Below are positions 9,401 to 18,674 of a stretch of 64,000 nucleotides of DNA, in pieces. Source of the DNA: Skermanella stibiiresistens SB22 (GTDB lineage Bacteria; Pseudomonadota; Alphaproteobacteria; Azospirillales; Azospirillaceae); assembly GCF_000576635.1 (NCBI RefSeq), contig NZ_AVFL01000011.1, positions 62,001 to 126,000 of the forward strand, in the 5' to 3' direction. A program made the position numbers and the translations under genes. Numbering within the stretch: the stretch's first letter is position 1; every line of letters starts with the position of its first letter. The notes under the pieces were generated by a model that was not told the DNA's origin, searched no databases, and worked only from the letters and a program-made list of their open reading frames with translations.

Positions 9401-11120
9401 TCCGGGACTGGCGATCGCCGCCTGCTGGTACTGGATCCGCAAGTGTCAGGCGTTGGTCCACACCGGCGACTTCGCCGGGGCTGTGGCGGCCGCCACCAAG
9501 GCCGAGCCGCTGCTCTGGACCAGCGGTGGGCATTTCGAACTGGCCGAGTACCATTTCCACGCGGCGCTGGCCCACGCGGCGCCTGGCGCTGGCGGGGGTG
9601 ACCGGAAGGAACTTGTCCCGGTCCTTCGCGGTCACCTCGCCCAACTCCAAATCTGGGCCGCCAACGCCCCGGACAATTTCGAGCACCGGGCGGCGCTGGT
9701 CGCGGCGGAGCTGGCCCGCGTCGAGAACCGGGGAATGGACGCCCTCGGGCTGTACGAGACCGCGATCCGATGCGCACGGGAGAACGGCTTCGCCCAGGTC
9801 GAGGCGCTGGCCCATGGGACCGCCGCCCGGTTCTGCCAAGCCTCCGGTTTCGCCACCATGGCCCATGCCCATCTGCGCGGCGCCATCGAGGCTTACCGGC
9901 GGCTAGGCGCCGAGGCGATGGTGCGGCGGCTCAGCGCCCTGTGCCCAGCTCCCGCGTTGGAGGCGCAGGTCACCGAACCCGCTTGGACGGCCGAGCACCT
10001 GGACCTCGCCACCGTGGTCCGGACGTCCCAGGCGATCTCGGGCGAGGTGGCGCTAGACCGGCTGATCGACACCCTGATGGTCATCACCCTGCAACACGCG
10101 GGGGCTGACCGGGGCTTGCTGATCGTCCCGAAAAGCGACGAGTTGTGGATCGAGGCCGAGGCGCGGGCGGGGCAGGGCGGTGTCACGGTCGATGTCCGGC
10201 AGGTGGCCGCCTCCGACGCGGATTACCCAAGGTCGGTGGTCCATTCCGTCATCGCCACGCGGCAAGCCGTGCTGATCGAGGATGCCGGGTCGGCGGGAGC
10301 CTTCTCGGCGGACGAGTATTTCCAGCTGTGGCGCTGCCGGTCCGTGTTGTGCGTGCCGCTGGTCAAGCAGGCGGAGCTGATCGGCCTGCTCTACCTGGAG
10401 AATAGCCTGACGCCCTATGTCTTCACGCCGGCCCGGACGGCGGTCCTCAAGCTGCTGGCGTCTCAGGCCGCCCTCTCGCTGGAAAACGCGGCGCTCGGCG
10501 AGAAGGAGGCCCTGCTCAAGGAGATCCATCACCGGGTCAAAAATAACCTGCAATTGATCAGCAGCCTTCTCAATCTCCAAGCCTCCAGGATCGCCGATCC
10601 CGAGGTGGCGGAGCTGTTCGCCGATAGCCGAAACCGGGTCCGCTCGATGGCCCTGGTCCACGAGAACCTGTACCGCGCCGGCAACTTCGCCCGCATCCCA
10701 ATGGAGGCCCACGTCCAGAATCTGTGCGCCCACCTGATCCGGGCCTATGGCGCCCAAAGCCGCAACGTGGAATTGGTGACGGTGGTCGAGGACTTGCGGC
10801 TGGACATCGATCGCGCCGTCTCCTGCGGCCTGATCATCAACGAACTGGTCTCCAACGCGCTCAAGCACGCCTTTCCCGACGACAGTGCGGGACGGATCGA
10901 GGTCTCGCTGGCACGGGGGAACGACGGACGGTGCGCGCTGACCGTGCGCGACGACGGCCTGGGAATGAAGGCGGGGCACGACGACGCTGACACGCTGGGG
11001 CTTCAACTGGTACACGATCTGACCCATCAACTGCGAGGCGCCATCACCGTGAACACCGACAGCGGAACCAGCTTCACGATCACGTTCGACCCCGAGGGCC
11101 GGTCCAAGGGCCGGCGATGA
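6426..11120 (+). CDS. Giant multidomain sensor: protein-kinase-like, AAA-type ATPase, GAF, histidine kinase
   Basis: 1564 residues. Residues about 1-185 resemble the C-lobe of a Ser/Thr protein kinase (LHPDIRPGTVLV at the catalytic loop, SDAGDG where DFG is expected, YWAPE, SDLYSVG). The glycine-rich loop and N-lobe lysine are missing. A predicted ATPase/MalT-like region follows (Walker A GYSGVGKSS near 231, Walker B LFLDDLQWLD near 356), then a long helical repeat region to about 1190, a GAF domain (about 1210-1350), and a HisKA_2-type kinase (EIHHRVKNNLQL, His near 1366; HATPase about 1460-1555). Known homologues are described as trifunctional kinase/ATPase/histidine kinase sensors, usually with a longer N-terminus. 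The stop overlaps the next gene's start (ATGA), implying translational coupling. The exact start is uncertain because GGAGGA sits directly before this ATG. Confidence 0.85.
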   Translation: MDIPETARDVSLGDSQPIDLKRFLTVAIGLAAALGRVHRKGSLHPDIRPGTVLVDAEGRVSLSDAGDGAVGPLIYWAPERTGRVGRPADARSDLYSVGITLHELLTGSPPFTTSDPMELIHCHIARPPPPPSRWVPDLPAPVEAIILKLQAKTADTRYQTARGLEADLRLCLELWETTGMIAPFPLAVHDAPDRPIFPDRLYGRETATATLTAALDRVAGQGGMELVLVSGYSGVGKSSVVDGLRSALPPVGGLFAVGKFDQFKRDIPYATLARAFQGLIPPILDLPEPDQTRWRDALAEALGPNGQLMVTLIPELERIIGAQPPVQSLPPHDTQVRFQQVFRRFLGVFARPEHPLVLFLDDLQWLDAATLDLIRHLVTGPDPGPLLLVAAYRDNEVGPDHPLAAALASIRHSGAGVGEVTLEPLGLGDIVRLLADTLATGSAAVEPLARLIQDKTGGNPFFSIQFVAALADEGLLVFDLADRVWRWDLERIHAKNLTANVVDLMTLKLRRLPAEQRDVLRHLACLGDGTRASALALVTGAPEDRLETSLRDAVQAGLISWRDGALAFVHDRVQEAAYALVPDDQRAATHLVIGRALTAGMTAAEIEENIFEIVNQLNRGASLIGDERERLGLAAMNLTAGRRAKASTAHAAAVRHLTLGRDLLPADRWKSHYDLAFKLEFDLAECEFLTGDLEAAEDRLAELLFRSADLVDRAAVTWLQVTLHTARGELDQAVGICLLYLRRVGIDWSAHPTRDEVVAEYQPIRKVIEADGIEVGGIERLALSPPMTDRERCATLDVLTAVLPPAFFTDKNLVCLVLCRMVNLSAVSGNSGASCLAYAYLGMVLGPYFGEYHAGYRFGKLGYDLVRERGFDRFKARVGMCFAYHVTPWTKPMRSGLPLLRQAYENASEAGDLTYAGFCSCTLISTLLGAGGPLADVQREAERGLEVVRKARFGLVADIIDTQLQLIRSLRDPASGLSAFEDAEFERRLASHPGLAIAACWYWIRKCQALVHTGDFAGAVAAATKAEPLLWTSGGHFELAEYHFHAALAHAAPGAGGGDRKELVPVLRGHLAQLQIWAANAPDNFEHRAALVAAELARVENRGMDALGLYETAIRCARENGFAQVEALAHGTAARFCQASGFATMAHAHLRGAIEAYRRLGAEAMVRRLSALCPAPALEAQVTEPAWTAEHLDLATVVRTSQAISGEVALDRLIDTLMVITLQHAGADRGLLIVPKSDELWIEAEARAGQGGVTVDVRQVAASDADYPRSVVHSVIATRQAVLIEDAGSAGAFSADEYFQLWRCRSVLCVPLVKQAELIGLLYLENSLTPYVFTPARTAVLKLLASQAALSLENAALGEKEALLKEIHHRVKNNLQLISSLLNLQASRIADPEVAELFADSRNRVRSMALVHENLYRAGNFARIPMEAHVQNLCAHLIRAYGAQSRNVELVTVVEDLRLDIDRAVSCGLIINELVSNALKHAFPDDSAGRIEVSLARGNDGRCALTVRDDGLGMKAGHDDADTLGLQLVHDLTHQLRGAITVNTDSGTSFTITFDPEGRSKGRR

Positions 11121-12601
11121 GGCCGGTCAAGGTCCTGATCGTCGAGGACGACCGCATCGTCGCCCGGGACATCCAGCAGCAGCTGACCCGGATCGGGCAC
11201 GGCGTCGTCGGCACCACCGCCACCGGCGAACAGGCGCTCGCCCTGACCCTGGAGCTCCGTCCCGACCTGGTGCTGATGGACATCCGGCTGGAGGGGGACA
11301 TGGACGGCATCGACGCCGCCCAGCGGATCCGCGAGCGCTGCCAGATCCCGGTGATCTTCCTGACCGCCTACGCCGATGACGAGACCGTCGAGCGGGCGAG
11401 CCGGACCGAGCCGTTCGGCTATCTGCTGAAGCCGTTCGAGGACAGCCAGCTCCGGACCGTGATCGAGATGGCGATGGCCAAGCACCTGGCCGAACGGAAG
11501 CTGAGGGAGAGCGAGCGCCGCTTCGTCGCCACCTTGTCGAGCATCGGCGACGCCGTCATCGCGACCGACGACCAAGCCCGGGTGACCTTCATGAATCCGG
11601 TCGCGGAGGCCCTGACCGGCTGGCCCCAGGCCGACGCGCTGGGCCAGCCGCTGCCGCTGGTGTTCCGCATCGTCAACGAGGACACCCGCGAGACGGTCGA
11701 GGACCCCGCCGCCAAGGTGCTGCGCATGGGGACCATCGTCGGGCTGGCGAACCATACCCTGCTGCTCTCGCGCGATGGGCGGGAACTAGCGATCGACGAC
11801 AGCGGTTCTCCGATCGTCGACGATCACGGCGCCATCATCGGTACCGTCCTGGTGTTCCGCGACCTGACCGAGCGCCGGGGAGTCGAGGAGGCGCTGCGCA
11901 AGGCCCAGACGGACATCGCCAATGTCACGCGGCTGACGACCATGGGCGAGTTGGCCGCCTCGATCGCCCACGAGGTCAACCAGCCGCTGACCGCCATCGT
12001 GACCAACGCCGGCGCCTGCCTCCGCTACCTGGACGAGGCCAAGCAGGCGATGGAGCGGATCGTCCGCGACGGCCACCGCGCCGGCGACGTGGTCAGGAGC
12101 ATCCGGGGCTTGACCCGTAAGTCGTCGGCGGAACTGGCGCCGCTCGACATCAACGACACGATCACCGACATCCTGACGTTGCTGCGGGGCGAGTTCCGCC
12201 GCCATGAGGTGACACTGGAAGCCAGCCTGTCCGACGAGGTCGGGCTGGTGCTGGGCGACAGGGTGCAGTTGCAGCAGGTCATGCTGAACCTGATCAAGAA
12301 CGGCATCGAGGCCATGGCCGGCGTCACGACCCGGAGCCGCCTGCTGCGGGTCACCACCACTCCGGAACGGCACGATCTGGTGCTGGTCGCGGTCGAGGAC
12401 ACCGGCGTCGGCGTCGATCCGACCCAGCTGGATGGCATCTTCGACGCCTTCTTCACGACCAAGCAGGAGGGCATGGGCATGGGGCTGGCGATCTGCCGGT
12501 CGATCATCGAGAGCCACGGCGGCAACCTCTGGGCGGCGCCGCGCCAGCCCCACGGCAGCGTCTTCCGGTTCACCCTGGGATTGGCGACCGAACAGTTCTA
12601 G
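11117..12601 (+). CDS. Receiver-PAS-histidine kinase (FixL-like core)
   Basis: 494 residues: N-terminal receiver (EDDRI, phospho-acceptor Asp55 in LMDIRLEG, Thr in FLTAYA, Lys in LLKPFE), a PAS domain at about 130-255, then a kinase core with H-box SIAHEVNQPL (His285), N-box NLIKNGIEAM and G-boxes DTGVGV and GMGMGLAI. The kinase core belongs to the FixL/DctB-like group. No membrane segment is present, and I see no haem-binding signature in the PAS domain, so oxygen sensing is not claimed. Translationally coupled to the giant kinase upstream. A receiver at the N-terminus suggests it is itself a phosphorelay intermediate. The convergent FixJ-type regulator 13 bases downstream is the obvious candidate partner. 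Confidence 0.9.
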   Translation: MRPVKVLIVEDDRIVARDIQQQLTRIGHGVVGTTATGEQALALTLELRPDLVLMDIRLEGDMDGIDAAQRIRERCQIPVIFLTAYADDETVERASRTEPFGYLLKPFEDSQLRTVIEMAMAKHLAERKLRESERRFVATLSSIGDAVIATDDQARVTFMNPVAEALTGWPQADALGQPLPLVFRIVNEDTRETVEDPAAKVLRMGTIVGLANHTLLLSRDGRELAIDDSGSPIVDDHGAIIGTVLVFRDLTERRGVEEALRKAQTDIANVTRLTTMGELAASIAHEVNQPLTAIVTNAGACLRYLDEAKQAMERIVRDGHRAGDVVRSIRGLTRKSSAELAPLDINDTITDILTLLRGEFRRHEVTLEASLSDEVGLVLGDRVQLQQVMLNLIKNGIEAMAGVTTRSRLLRVTTTPERHDLVLVAVEDTGVGVDPTQLDGIFDAFFTTKQEGMGMGLAICRSIIESHGGNLWAAPRQPHGSVFRFTLGLATEQF

Positions 12602-12614
12602 GAGGGTCCCGAGG

Positions 12615-13289
12615 TCACCGGGCCATCTCCAGCGGCGTGCCGACGCCCAGCGCCTCGGCCTGGCGGACGAGGTCGGCCAAGGATCGGGCGCCCATCTTCC
12701 GCATCAGGTTGCCCCGGTGGATCTTGACCGTGATCTCGCTGAGGCCGAGCGCCGCCGCGATCTGCTTGTTCATCAGGCCGGAGGTGACATGGGTCAGCAC
12801 CTCCTGCTCGCGCGGCGTCAGCGAGGCGAAGTGCGATCGGAGGTTGGAGATCGCCTCCAAGTCGCGCCGTCGCCGCCCATCGCATTCGATCGCGGCGGCG
12901 ACGGCGTCAAGCATGTCCTGCTCGCGGAACGGCTTGGCCAGGAAGTCGATAGCGCCCGCCTTCATGGCCCGGACCGACATCGGGATATCGCCGTGGCCGG
13001 TCATGAAGATGATCGGCAGGTGGATGCCCAACGCGGAAAGCTGGGTTTGGAAGTCGAGCCCGCTGACACCCGGCAGCCGGACATCGAGGACGATGCATCC
13101 GGGCGTCTCACCCGGCTTTCCCTGCAAGAACTCCAAGGCGGATCCGAACAGCCGCACCGCCAGCCCGATCGATCGGAACAGCGCGCCGAGCGCCTCCCGC
13201 ACCGATGCGTCGTCGTCCACGACGAACACGACGGGGCCGGATTGGGATGCGGCCGGAGACGTGTCCCGCGACGTGAGGGTCATGCCCAT
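12615..13289 (-). CDS. FixJ/NodW-type response regulator with LuxR-type HTH
   Basis: Receiver (VVDDDASVRE, Asp in IVLDVRLPG, Thr in FMTGHGD, Lys in LAKPFRE) followed by a LuxR/FixJ helix-turn-helix (LTPREQEVL, then MNKQIAAALGLSEITVKIHR). About 224 residues from the chosen ATG. An upstream ATG at 13373 would add 28 residues of low-complexity sequence and has no ribosome site either, so the start is uncertain. Convergent with the receiver-PAS-kinase gene, which has a FixL-like catalytic core; a FixL/FixJ-like pair is a reasonable inference, without evidence for oxygen as the signal. Confidence 0.87.
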   Translation of the reverse strand: MGMTLTSRDTSPAASQSGPVVFVVDDDASVREALGALFRSIGLAVRLFGSALEFLQGKPGETPGCIVLDVRLPGVSGLDFQTQLSALGIHLPIIFMTGHGDIPMSVRAMKAGAIDFLAKPFREQDMLDAVAAAIECDGRRRRDLEAISNLRSHFASLTPREQEVLTHVTSGLMNKQIAAALGLSEITVKIHRGNLMRKMGARSLADLVRQAEALGVGTPLEMAR

Positions 13290-13534
13290 GCGGGCACGCG
13301 AAGCTGAGGCGACATCTCTGTTTCCACTGTCTCTGGCGGACCCGGCCTCCCACGGACCAGGGCGCGCGGCCATTATGGGACGTTGGGGAATTAAATGAAC
13401 CTAAACCAACGTATGATCATGCCACCATCCCAGGATCGGTGTCTTGGCTGCCCAGCGCAGACCGCGCTTCGCCGATCGGCCGCCATCCCCTATTAGCCGG
13501 GACGCAGAGTCATCCAGGAACAGTGTGGCCCACC

Positions 13535-14479
13535 ATGGCGATCTTCGTGAGCATCATCCTGCCGGTGTTCGGCCTGATCCTGATCGGCTACGTCGCGGGC
13601 CGGACACCGATCCTGCCCGCCACCGCCGTGCGGGGCATCGCCAACGCCGCGACCTACCTGATGATCCCGGCGCTCCTGTTCCGCTCCATGGTCGGGGATG
13701 GCGCGGTCCCCAGCATGGAACCCGGCATTGTGCTCGCCTATTTCGGCGGCTGCCTGATCATCCTCGCCCTGGCTCTGATCTGCGGCCGGGCGCTCTTCCG
13801 CATGACCCTGGACCAGCTTGGCGTGTTCGGCATGGCGGCGATGTACTCCAACGCGGTGCTGTTGGGATTGCCCCTGATGCAGACCGCGTTCGGACCCAGC
13901 GGCGTGATCCTGCAAACCCGGATCATCGCCTTCCACTCGCTGATCCTGCTGCCGGTGACGACGATGCTGATCGCGGTCGGACGCGGGCAGTCGGGTGGAT
14001 TTCTCAAGATCATCGGCTCCGCCGTCAAGGACACCGTCACCAACCCCATCATCATCGGCCTGATCGGCGGCCTCGCCTGGAGCTTCACCGGGCTTGGCAT
14101 CTGGCAGCCGCTGGACAGGATGATGGCTATGCTGGGCGCGGCCGCCTCGCCCACCGCCCTGATCGCGCTGGGCGCCGCCCAGGCGCAAAGCTCGCTACGC
14201 CTCGGACGGGAGATGACGGAGGCGCTGACGGCGGCCGCGCTGAAGCTGGTGCTGCACCCGCTGATCGTCTGGTTCCTGACCGCCAAGGTGGTCGGCTTGC
14301 CGCCCGAGGCCGTCGCCGTTGCCACCGTGACCGCCGCCTTGCCCGCGGGAGCCAACGTCTACCTGCAAGCCCACCAGTTCGGCGTCTACGTCGCCGGCGC
14401 CGTCAACGCCGTGATGCTGACAACCCTGCTCTCCGTCGTGAGCATCACATTGATCCTCGGGCTGCTGCATCCGGGGTGA
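13535..14479 (+). CDS. AEC-family membrane transporter (auxin efflux carrier type)
   Basis: 314 residues and about ten hydrophobic segments beginning directly at the N-terminus (IFVSIILPVFGLILIGYVAG). Typical of AEC proteins: a central polar stretch (about 170-190) and the C-terminal LPAGANVYLQAHQFGVYV motif region. Bacterial members export or import small carboxylates such as malate or malonate; the substrate here cannot be read from sequence. ATG 13535 is chosen for length; an in-frame GTG four codons upstream is preceded by AGGA and is an alternative. It stands alone, convergent with the GntR gene at its 3' end. Confidence 0.85.
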   Translation: MAIFVSIILPVFGLILIGYVAGRTPILPATAVRGIANAATYLMIPALLFRSMVGDGAVPSMEPGIVLAYFGGCLIILALALICGRALFRMTLDQLGVFGMAAMYSNAVLLGLPLMQTAFGPSGVILQTRIIAFHSLILLPVTTMLIAVGRGQSGGFLKIIGSAVKDTVTNPIIIGLIGGLAWSFTGLGIWQPLDRMMAMLGAAASPTALIALGAAQAQSSLRLGREMTEALTAAALKLVLHPLIVWFLTAKVVGLPPEAVAVATVTAALPAGANVYLQAHQFGVYVAGAVNAVMLTTLLSVVSITLILGLLHPG

Positions 14480-14521
14480 GGACTCGAGGCCACGGCCTCC
14501 AGACTGATGGCCCCCAACTCC

Positions 14522-15220
14522 TCACCGGTCCCAGCCGCGCCGGGTGTACAGGTAGCGCTGGAAGGAGCGGAGGTCGGAGCAGCGGAGGTGGCGGGCGGCG
14601 GCGCTGTCGCCTTCCTCGATCGCCAGTACCAATTCGTCCTGGATGTGCAGGGTGAATTGCAGGAATTCCTGGTCGTCGGGCATGTCGACCGACAGGGTCT
14701 CGGTGATGAAGGGGGCGTAGCGGAGGCGGAGCCGCATGACCATCTCCTTCAGGATCGGCGAGCCCGCTCCCTCGGTCAGGTCGGCGTTCCAGCTCATGAT
14801 CGCGCGCATGGTGGCGTTGATCTCGCGGGCGCGGAAGTGCTCGCGGAGTTCGCGGGTGTGGCGGTAGAGGCGCCGCGCCTCGTCGGGGCGGTTCCGGGCG
14901 GCGAACCGCGCCGCCGCCTCGCCCTCGAGCAGGAGCCGGAGACCCCAGATCTCGTCGGCTTGCTCGCGGGTCAGCCGGGGCACCCGGATGGCCCGGCCGC
15001 GCGTCATCTCCAATGCTGAGGCCGCCACCAGCCGGCCCACGGCCTCCCGGACCGGCTGCATGCTGGTATCCAGCGACTTGGCGAGCTTCCGCAGGCTCAT
15101 CTTTGTTTCGGGAGGCCACGTCCCGTCCAGGATGCAGGCCTCCATTTCCGAGTAGATCTGGTGAGCCAGCGTCGACGGCTCGCCGGTTCGTGTCGGGGGG
15201 TCCTCCAGGTCCTGTTCCAT
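14522..15220 (-). CDS. GntR-family regulator, FCD subgroup
   Basis: 232 residues: N-terminal winged helix (KMSLRKLAKSLDTSMQPVREAVGRL, residues about 40-65) and a C-terminal all-helical FCD ligand domain with metal-ligand-like His residues. Start at 15220 is preferred because AAGGA lies 5 nt upstream; an ATG at 15250 has no ribosome site. It is the last gene in the direction of the transporter/aminotransferase operon, 93 bases after the aminotransferase. FCD regulators typically repress catabolic operons and release DNA on binding a small carboxylate. The palindrome TGTGATCACA before the transporter operon and hyuA fits the GT-N(x)-AC style of GntR sites, so this protein is the natural candidate regulator (inference). 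Confidence 0.88.
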   Translation of the reverse strand: MEQDLEDPPTRTGEPSTLAHQIYSEMEACILDGTWPPETKMSLRKLAKSLDTSMQPVREAVGRLVAASALEMTRGRAIRVPRLTREQADEIWGLRLLLEGEAAARFAARNRPDEARRLYRHTRELREHFRAREINATMRAIMSWNADLTEGAGSPILKEMVMRLRLRYAPFITETLSVDMPDDQEFLQFTLHIQDELVLAIEEGDSAAARHLRCSDLRSFQRYLYTRRGWDR

Positions 15221-15313
15221 CGCGTCCTTGTTTCGACCCGGCCATTCCATGCGGAGGCCTAATACGGAGCGGCCGGGTGCCTACTCAAGAACTAACTTGC
15301 CGGACAGCTTTTT

Positions 15314-16741
15314 CTACCCGGCGGCCAACCGCCGCAGTTCCGGCGTCGAGGTCTCCAGCGCTCGCGCGAAGCGATCGACCGCCTCGTCGCAATCCGCCTT
15401 GGTGATGCACAGCGGCGGCGAGAACGAGATGACCTCCAGGTAGGGCAGCGCCCGCACCATCAGGCCATGCTCCACCGCGTGCGCCGCCACCAGACGGTGC
15501 GCGTTCTGGGCGGCGGCGAAGGGCTTCCGCTTGGCGCGGTCGGCCATGAACTCGACGCCGATCATCAGCCCACGGCCGCGGATCTCGCCGACATGGGGGT
15601 GATCGCCCAGGCGCGCCTTCAAGCCCTCCAGCAGATAGGGCCCGACCTCGGCCGCGTTGCCGACCATGCCCTCGTTCTCGATGATGTCCAGGTTGGCCAT
15701 CGCGATGGCGGCTCCGACCGGGTGGCCGGAATAGGTGAAGCCGTGCATCACCGGACCGTGCTCGGGCGAGGCGGCCTCAAGCACCTTCCAGACCCGCTCG
15801 GAGATCACCGAGGCGGAGACCGGGAAATAGGCGCTGGTGATGCCCTTGGCGAGCGTCACCATATCGGGCTTCAGCCCGAACAGCCCGGTGCCGAACCATT
15901 GGCCGGTGCGGCCGAAGCCGGTGATGACCTCGTCCGCGATCATCAGGATGTCGTGCTTGTCCAGCACGGCCTGGACCCGCTCGAAATAGCCGGCGGGCGG
16001 GATCAGCACGCCGCCGGTTCCCATGATCGGCTCGGCGATGAAGGCTCCGACGGTGTCGGGGCCCTCGCGCTCGATGATCGCCTCCAGGTCGGCGATGAGG
16101 CGGTCGCAATAGGCGGCCTCGCTCTCGCCGTCGAGACCGAAGCGGTAGAGGTGCGGACACTCGGCGTGGACGACGTCGGTCGACGGCAGGCTCCAGGCGG
16201 TGTGGTATGACTCGATGCCGGTCAGGGTCGCCGCCGCCGCCGTCAGTCCGTGGTAGCCGCCCTTGCGGGAGATGATCTTCCGCTTCTCCGGCGTGCCGCG
16301 CAGGTTGGCGTAATAGCGCACCAGCTTGTAGTTGGTGTCGTTGGCGTCGGACCCCGAGGTGCCGAAGAAGACGCGGCGGAGGTGCCGCGCGTCGGCGTGC
16401 TCGTGCATCAGGTTGAGCACCCGGTCGGCCAGCCGGATCGACGCCTCGTGCGAGGACGAGCCGAACAGGTGCCAATAGTTGAGGTCGAGGATCGCCTTGC
16501 TGGCCGCCTCGGCGATCTCGGGCCTGCCATAGCCGATGTTGACGCACCACAGCCCGCCGGAGCAGTCGAGCATCTCGCGCCCGGCGTGGTCGCGCAGACG
16601 CACGCCCTTCGCCCCCGCCATGATCTTGGGACCGCCCTGCTGGTGGGCGGCGATCGAGGTCAGCGGGTGGAATAGGCTGTTCCTATCCATTTCCTCCAGG
16701 GAATAGTTGGATCGGTCGGGGGAGGGGCGGAGGTCGAGCAT
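15314..16741 (-). CDS. Class III PLP-dependent aminotransferase (omega-aminotransferase type)
   Basis: 475 residues of fold-type I, class III. Visible features: [18 protein letters not shown] near the substrate pocket, [12 protein letters not shown] for PLP phosphate binding, [11 protein letters not shown], the [12 protein letters not shown] motif (Asp contacting the pyridine nitrogen) and catalytic Lys in [12 protein letters not shown]. These fit omega-amino acid:pyruvate or putrescine/diamine-type aminotransferases that deaminate a terminal amine. It is the fifth gene of the minus-strand operon behind a polyamine-type transporter, so its substrate is probably the imported amine or the amino acid produced from it. 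The exact substrate cannot be read. Confidence 0.9.
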   Translation of the reverse strand: MLDLRPSPDRSNYSLEEMDRNSLFHPLTSIAAHQQGGPKIMAGAKGVRLRDHAGREMLDCSGGLWCVNIGYGRPEIAEAASKAILDLNYWHLFGSSSHEASIRLADRVLNLMHEHADARHLRRVFFGTSGSDANDTNYKLVRYYANLRGTPEKRKIISRKGGYHGLTAAAATLTGIESYHTAWSLPSTDVVHAECPHLYRFGLDGESEAAYCDRLIADLEAIIEREGPDTVGAFIAEPIMGTGGVLIPPAGYFERVQAVLDKHDILMIADEVITGFGRTGQWFGTGLFGLKPDMVTLAKGITSAYFPVSASVISERVWKVLEAASPEHGPVMHGFTYSGHPVGAAIAMANLDIIENEGMVGNAAEVGPYLLEGLKARLGDHPHVGEIRGRGLMIGVEFMADRAKRKPFAAAQNAHRLVAAHAVEHGLMVRALPYLEVISFSPPLCITKADCDEAVDRFARALETSTPELRRLAAG

Positions 16742-16797
16742 GGTGGGTTGGTTTCCCGGGAAGGATTGAAGGGGCGGGGGCCGCCGCGGCGTCAGGC

Positions 16798-17652
16798 TCA
16801 GCTCTTGTCGAGCTTGACGAACAGGACCCAGAAGAAGGCGCCCATCACCGGCAGGGTGACGGCCAGGATGATGGTGGTGAGCGAGAAGATGATCGGGACC
16901 TGCGATTGCTGGGAGGCGGCCATGGCCCAGTTGTAGATCGGCAGGGTGGTCTCCAGCCCGCGCAGGAAGAGCGAGCGTGGCAGCTCGTTGAAGGACAGCA
17001 GGAAGCCGAAGATCCCGGCGCCGAAGATGCCGGGCCGCAGGATCGGCATCTCGATGTCCCAGAAGCGCCGCCAGGGCGACGCGCCCAGATCCTCGGCGGC
17101 CTCCAGCAGGCGGAGGTCGAAGCGGCTGGCGATGACCAGGATCAGCAGCATGCAGAACGGCAGCGCCCAGACCAGCTGGCCTAGGAAGATCGACCAGATG
17201 CCGAGCTTCAGTTCCAGGATGGTGCGCAGGAAGATGAAGAGCGCCGCGCCCGTTGTCAGGCCGGGCACGAACAGCGGCAGCAGCGTCAGCAGGATGACGC
17301 CGCCGGGCCGCCGCATGCGGGTGATCGACCGGCCGACCACGGTGGCGATCAGCATGCAGACCAGCGCCACCAGCCCGCTCAACCAGACGCTGGTCCATAG
17401 GGGCGGCAACCAGCGACCGTCGCCGCCGAGCTGCCGGTAGTTGTCCAGGGTCAGCGGGAACGGCACGCCCGACAAGGGGCTGGCGGCGAAGGACATCACC
17501 GCCAGCCAGAGAAGGGGGATGTAGATCATGGCGAGGGCCACGACGCCGAAGACCTTGGCGAGCGTGATCCACCCGGTGGATTGGCCGAGCCGGCTATGCC
17601 GCTTGGTTTGGGCGCGTTCGGCCCGATCCTGGGTGAGGGTCATCGTCGACAT
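16798..17652 (-). CDS. ABC transporter permease, PotI-like
   Basis: 284 residues with about six membrane segments and the EAA-type cytoplasmic loop ([20 protein letters not shown]) that contacts the ATPase. It belongs to the second permease of spermidine/putrescine-type importers. Start at 17652 is supported by GGAG 8 nt upstream; only 16 bases separate it from the preceding permease gene, so the two are cotranscribed. Together with the upstream permease it forms the heteromeric membrane channel of the importer. Confidence 0.9.
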   Translation of the reverse strand: MSTMTLTQDRAERAQTKRHSRLGQSTGWITLAKVFGVVALAMIYIPLLWLAVMSFAASPLSGVPFPLTLDNYRQLGGDGRWLPPLWTSVWLSGLVALVCMLIATVVGRSITRMRRPGGVILLTLLPLFVPGLTTGAALFIFLRTILELKLGIWSIFLGQLVWALPFCMLLILVIASRFDLRLLEAAEDLGASPWRRFWDIEMPILRPGIFGAGIFGFLLSFNELPRSLFLRGLETTLPIYNWAMAASQQSQVPIIFSLTTIILAVTLPVMGAFFWVLFVKLDKS

Positions 17653-17668
17653 GGGGGCGGCTCCGGGA

Positions 17669-18607
17669 TCAGCGGCGGATCGCCATGAACATGGAGGCCA
17701 TGTCATGACGCTTGCGGGTGACGAGGATGAGGACCACCAGGCACAGGCCGAGCAGGGCCACCACCACGGTGGAGAGGGCGGCGGCGGTCGGGTACTTCAA
17801 CTGCTGCAGGGCCGAGTTGACCGAGTTGCCGAGTAGGTCGACGAAGCCGCCACCCAGCAGTTGCGGTTCGACGAAGGCCGCCATCAGCGGCACCAGCGTG
17901 AACACGATGCCGGCGACGATGCCGGGCAGCGCCATCGGCAGGATGATGTTGAACAGCGTTTGGGCCGGCCCGGCGCCGAGGTCCTGGCTCGCCTGGATGT
18001 AGTCGTCGTCGATCAGCGCGATCGACATGAAGATCGGGAACACCATGGTCGGGAAATGGGTGCCGAGCAGCCCGAAATGGACGGCGAATTCCGAATAGAG
18101 CAGCCAGTCGATCGGACTGTCGGTGATGCCCAGCGACATCAGGGCGGTGTTGATCGCGCCATTGGTTCCCAGGATCGAGCGCCAGACGATGATGCGCGAG
18201 GAGGCGTCGAGGAAGAACGGGATGGTCAGCAGCGTGATGATGACCGATTTGAAGGTCTTCGACTTGCATCCCTTGGCCAGCCACAGCGCGAAGGGGAACG
18301 CCAGGAGGAGTTCGATCACCGTCATGGTCAGGCCGATCCGCAGCGTGCGCACGGCGGTCATCCAGCGTCCGGAATCGATCAGCGACACCCAGGTGTCCAG
18401 CGTCGGCACATAGACGACCCGGTACGCCTTCACTTGCAGGAAGCTGAACAGGACGATCACGACCAGCGGCGCCAGCACCAGGAACGACCAGGACAGCAGG
18501 AAGACCGGCACCGCGAGGCGTGATGGCGACAGCCCGTCGAGCAGGCGCTTCGCGAAGGGGCGTCGCGGGGACGGGGCGGAGGTGTCGGATCGGCTCAGGG
18601 ATGTCAT
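17669..18607 (-). CDS. ABC transporter permease, PotH-like
   Basis: 312 residues with a cytoplasmic N-terminus of about 30 residues and six predicted membrane segments. The EAA-type loop is recognisable as QASQDLGAGPAQTLFNIILP. Sequence style and position match the PotB/PotH first permease of polyamine-type importers. It follows the binding-protein gene by 67 bases and is followed by the PotI-like gene. Substrate specificity lies with the binding protein rather than here. Confidence 0.9.
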   Translation of the reverse strand: MTSLSRSDTSAPSPRRPFAKRLLDGLSPSRLAVPVFLLSWSFLVLAPLVVIVLFSFLQVKAYRVVYVPTLDTWVSLIDSGRWMTAVRTLRIGLTMTVIELLLAFPFALWLAKGCKSKTFKSVIITLLTIPFFLDASSRIIVWRSILGTNGAINTALMSLGITDSPIDWLLYSEFAVHFGLLGTHFPTMVFPIFMSIALIDDDYIQASQDLGAGPAQTLFNIILPMALPGIVAGIVFTLVPLMAAFVEPQLLGGGFVDLLGNSVNSALQQLKYPTAAALSTVVVALLGLCLVVLILVTRKRHDMASMFMAIRR

Positions 18608-18674
18608 GACGGTGGCCTTTGTCTTGTCCCGAGGCGGGGAGAGGCGGGGGAGGCTGTTTCCCCCGCCCCGGCGG

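Noticed and set aside
11117-13289. True FixL-FixJ oxygen-sensing pair
   Set aside because: The kinase PAS shows no haem-binding signature and the protein has an N-terminal receiver unlike FixL; only a FixL-like catalytic core can be claimed.
16742-17572. N-terminal extension that would fuse a 277-residue piece to the aminotransferase
   Set aside because: The extension overlaps the PotI-like permease in another frame and is low-complexity; the aminotransferase family starts near 16741.
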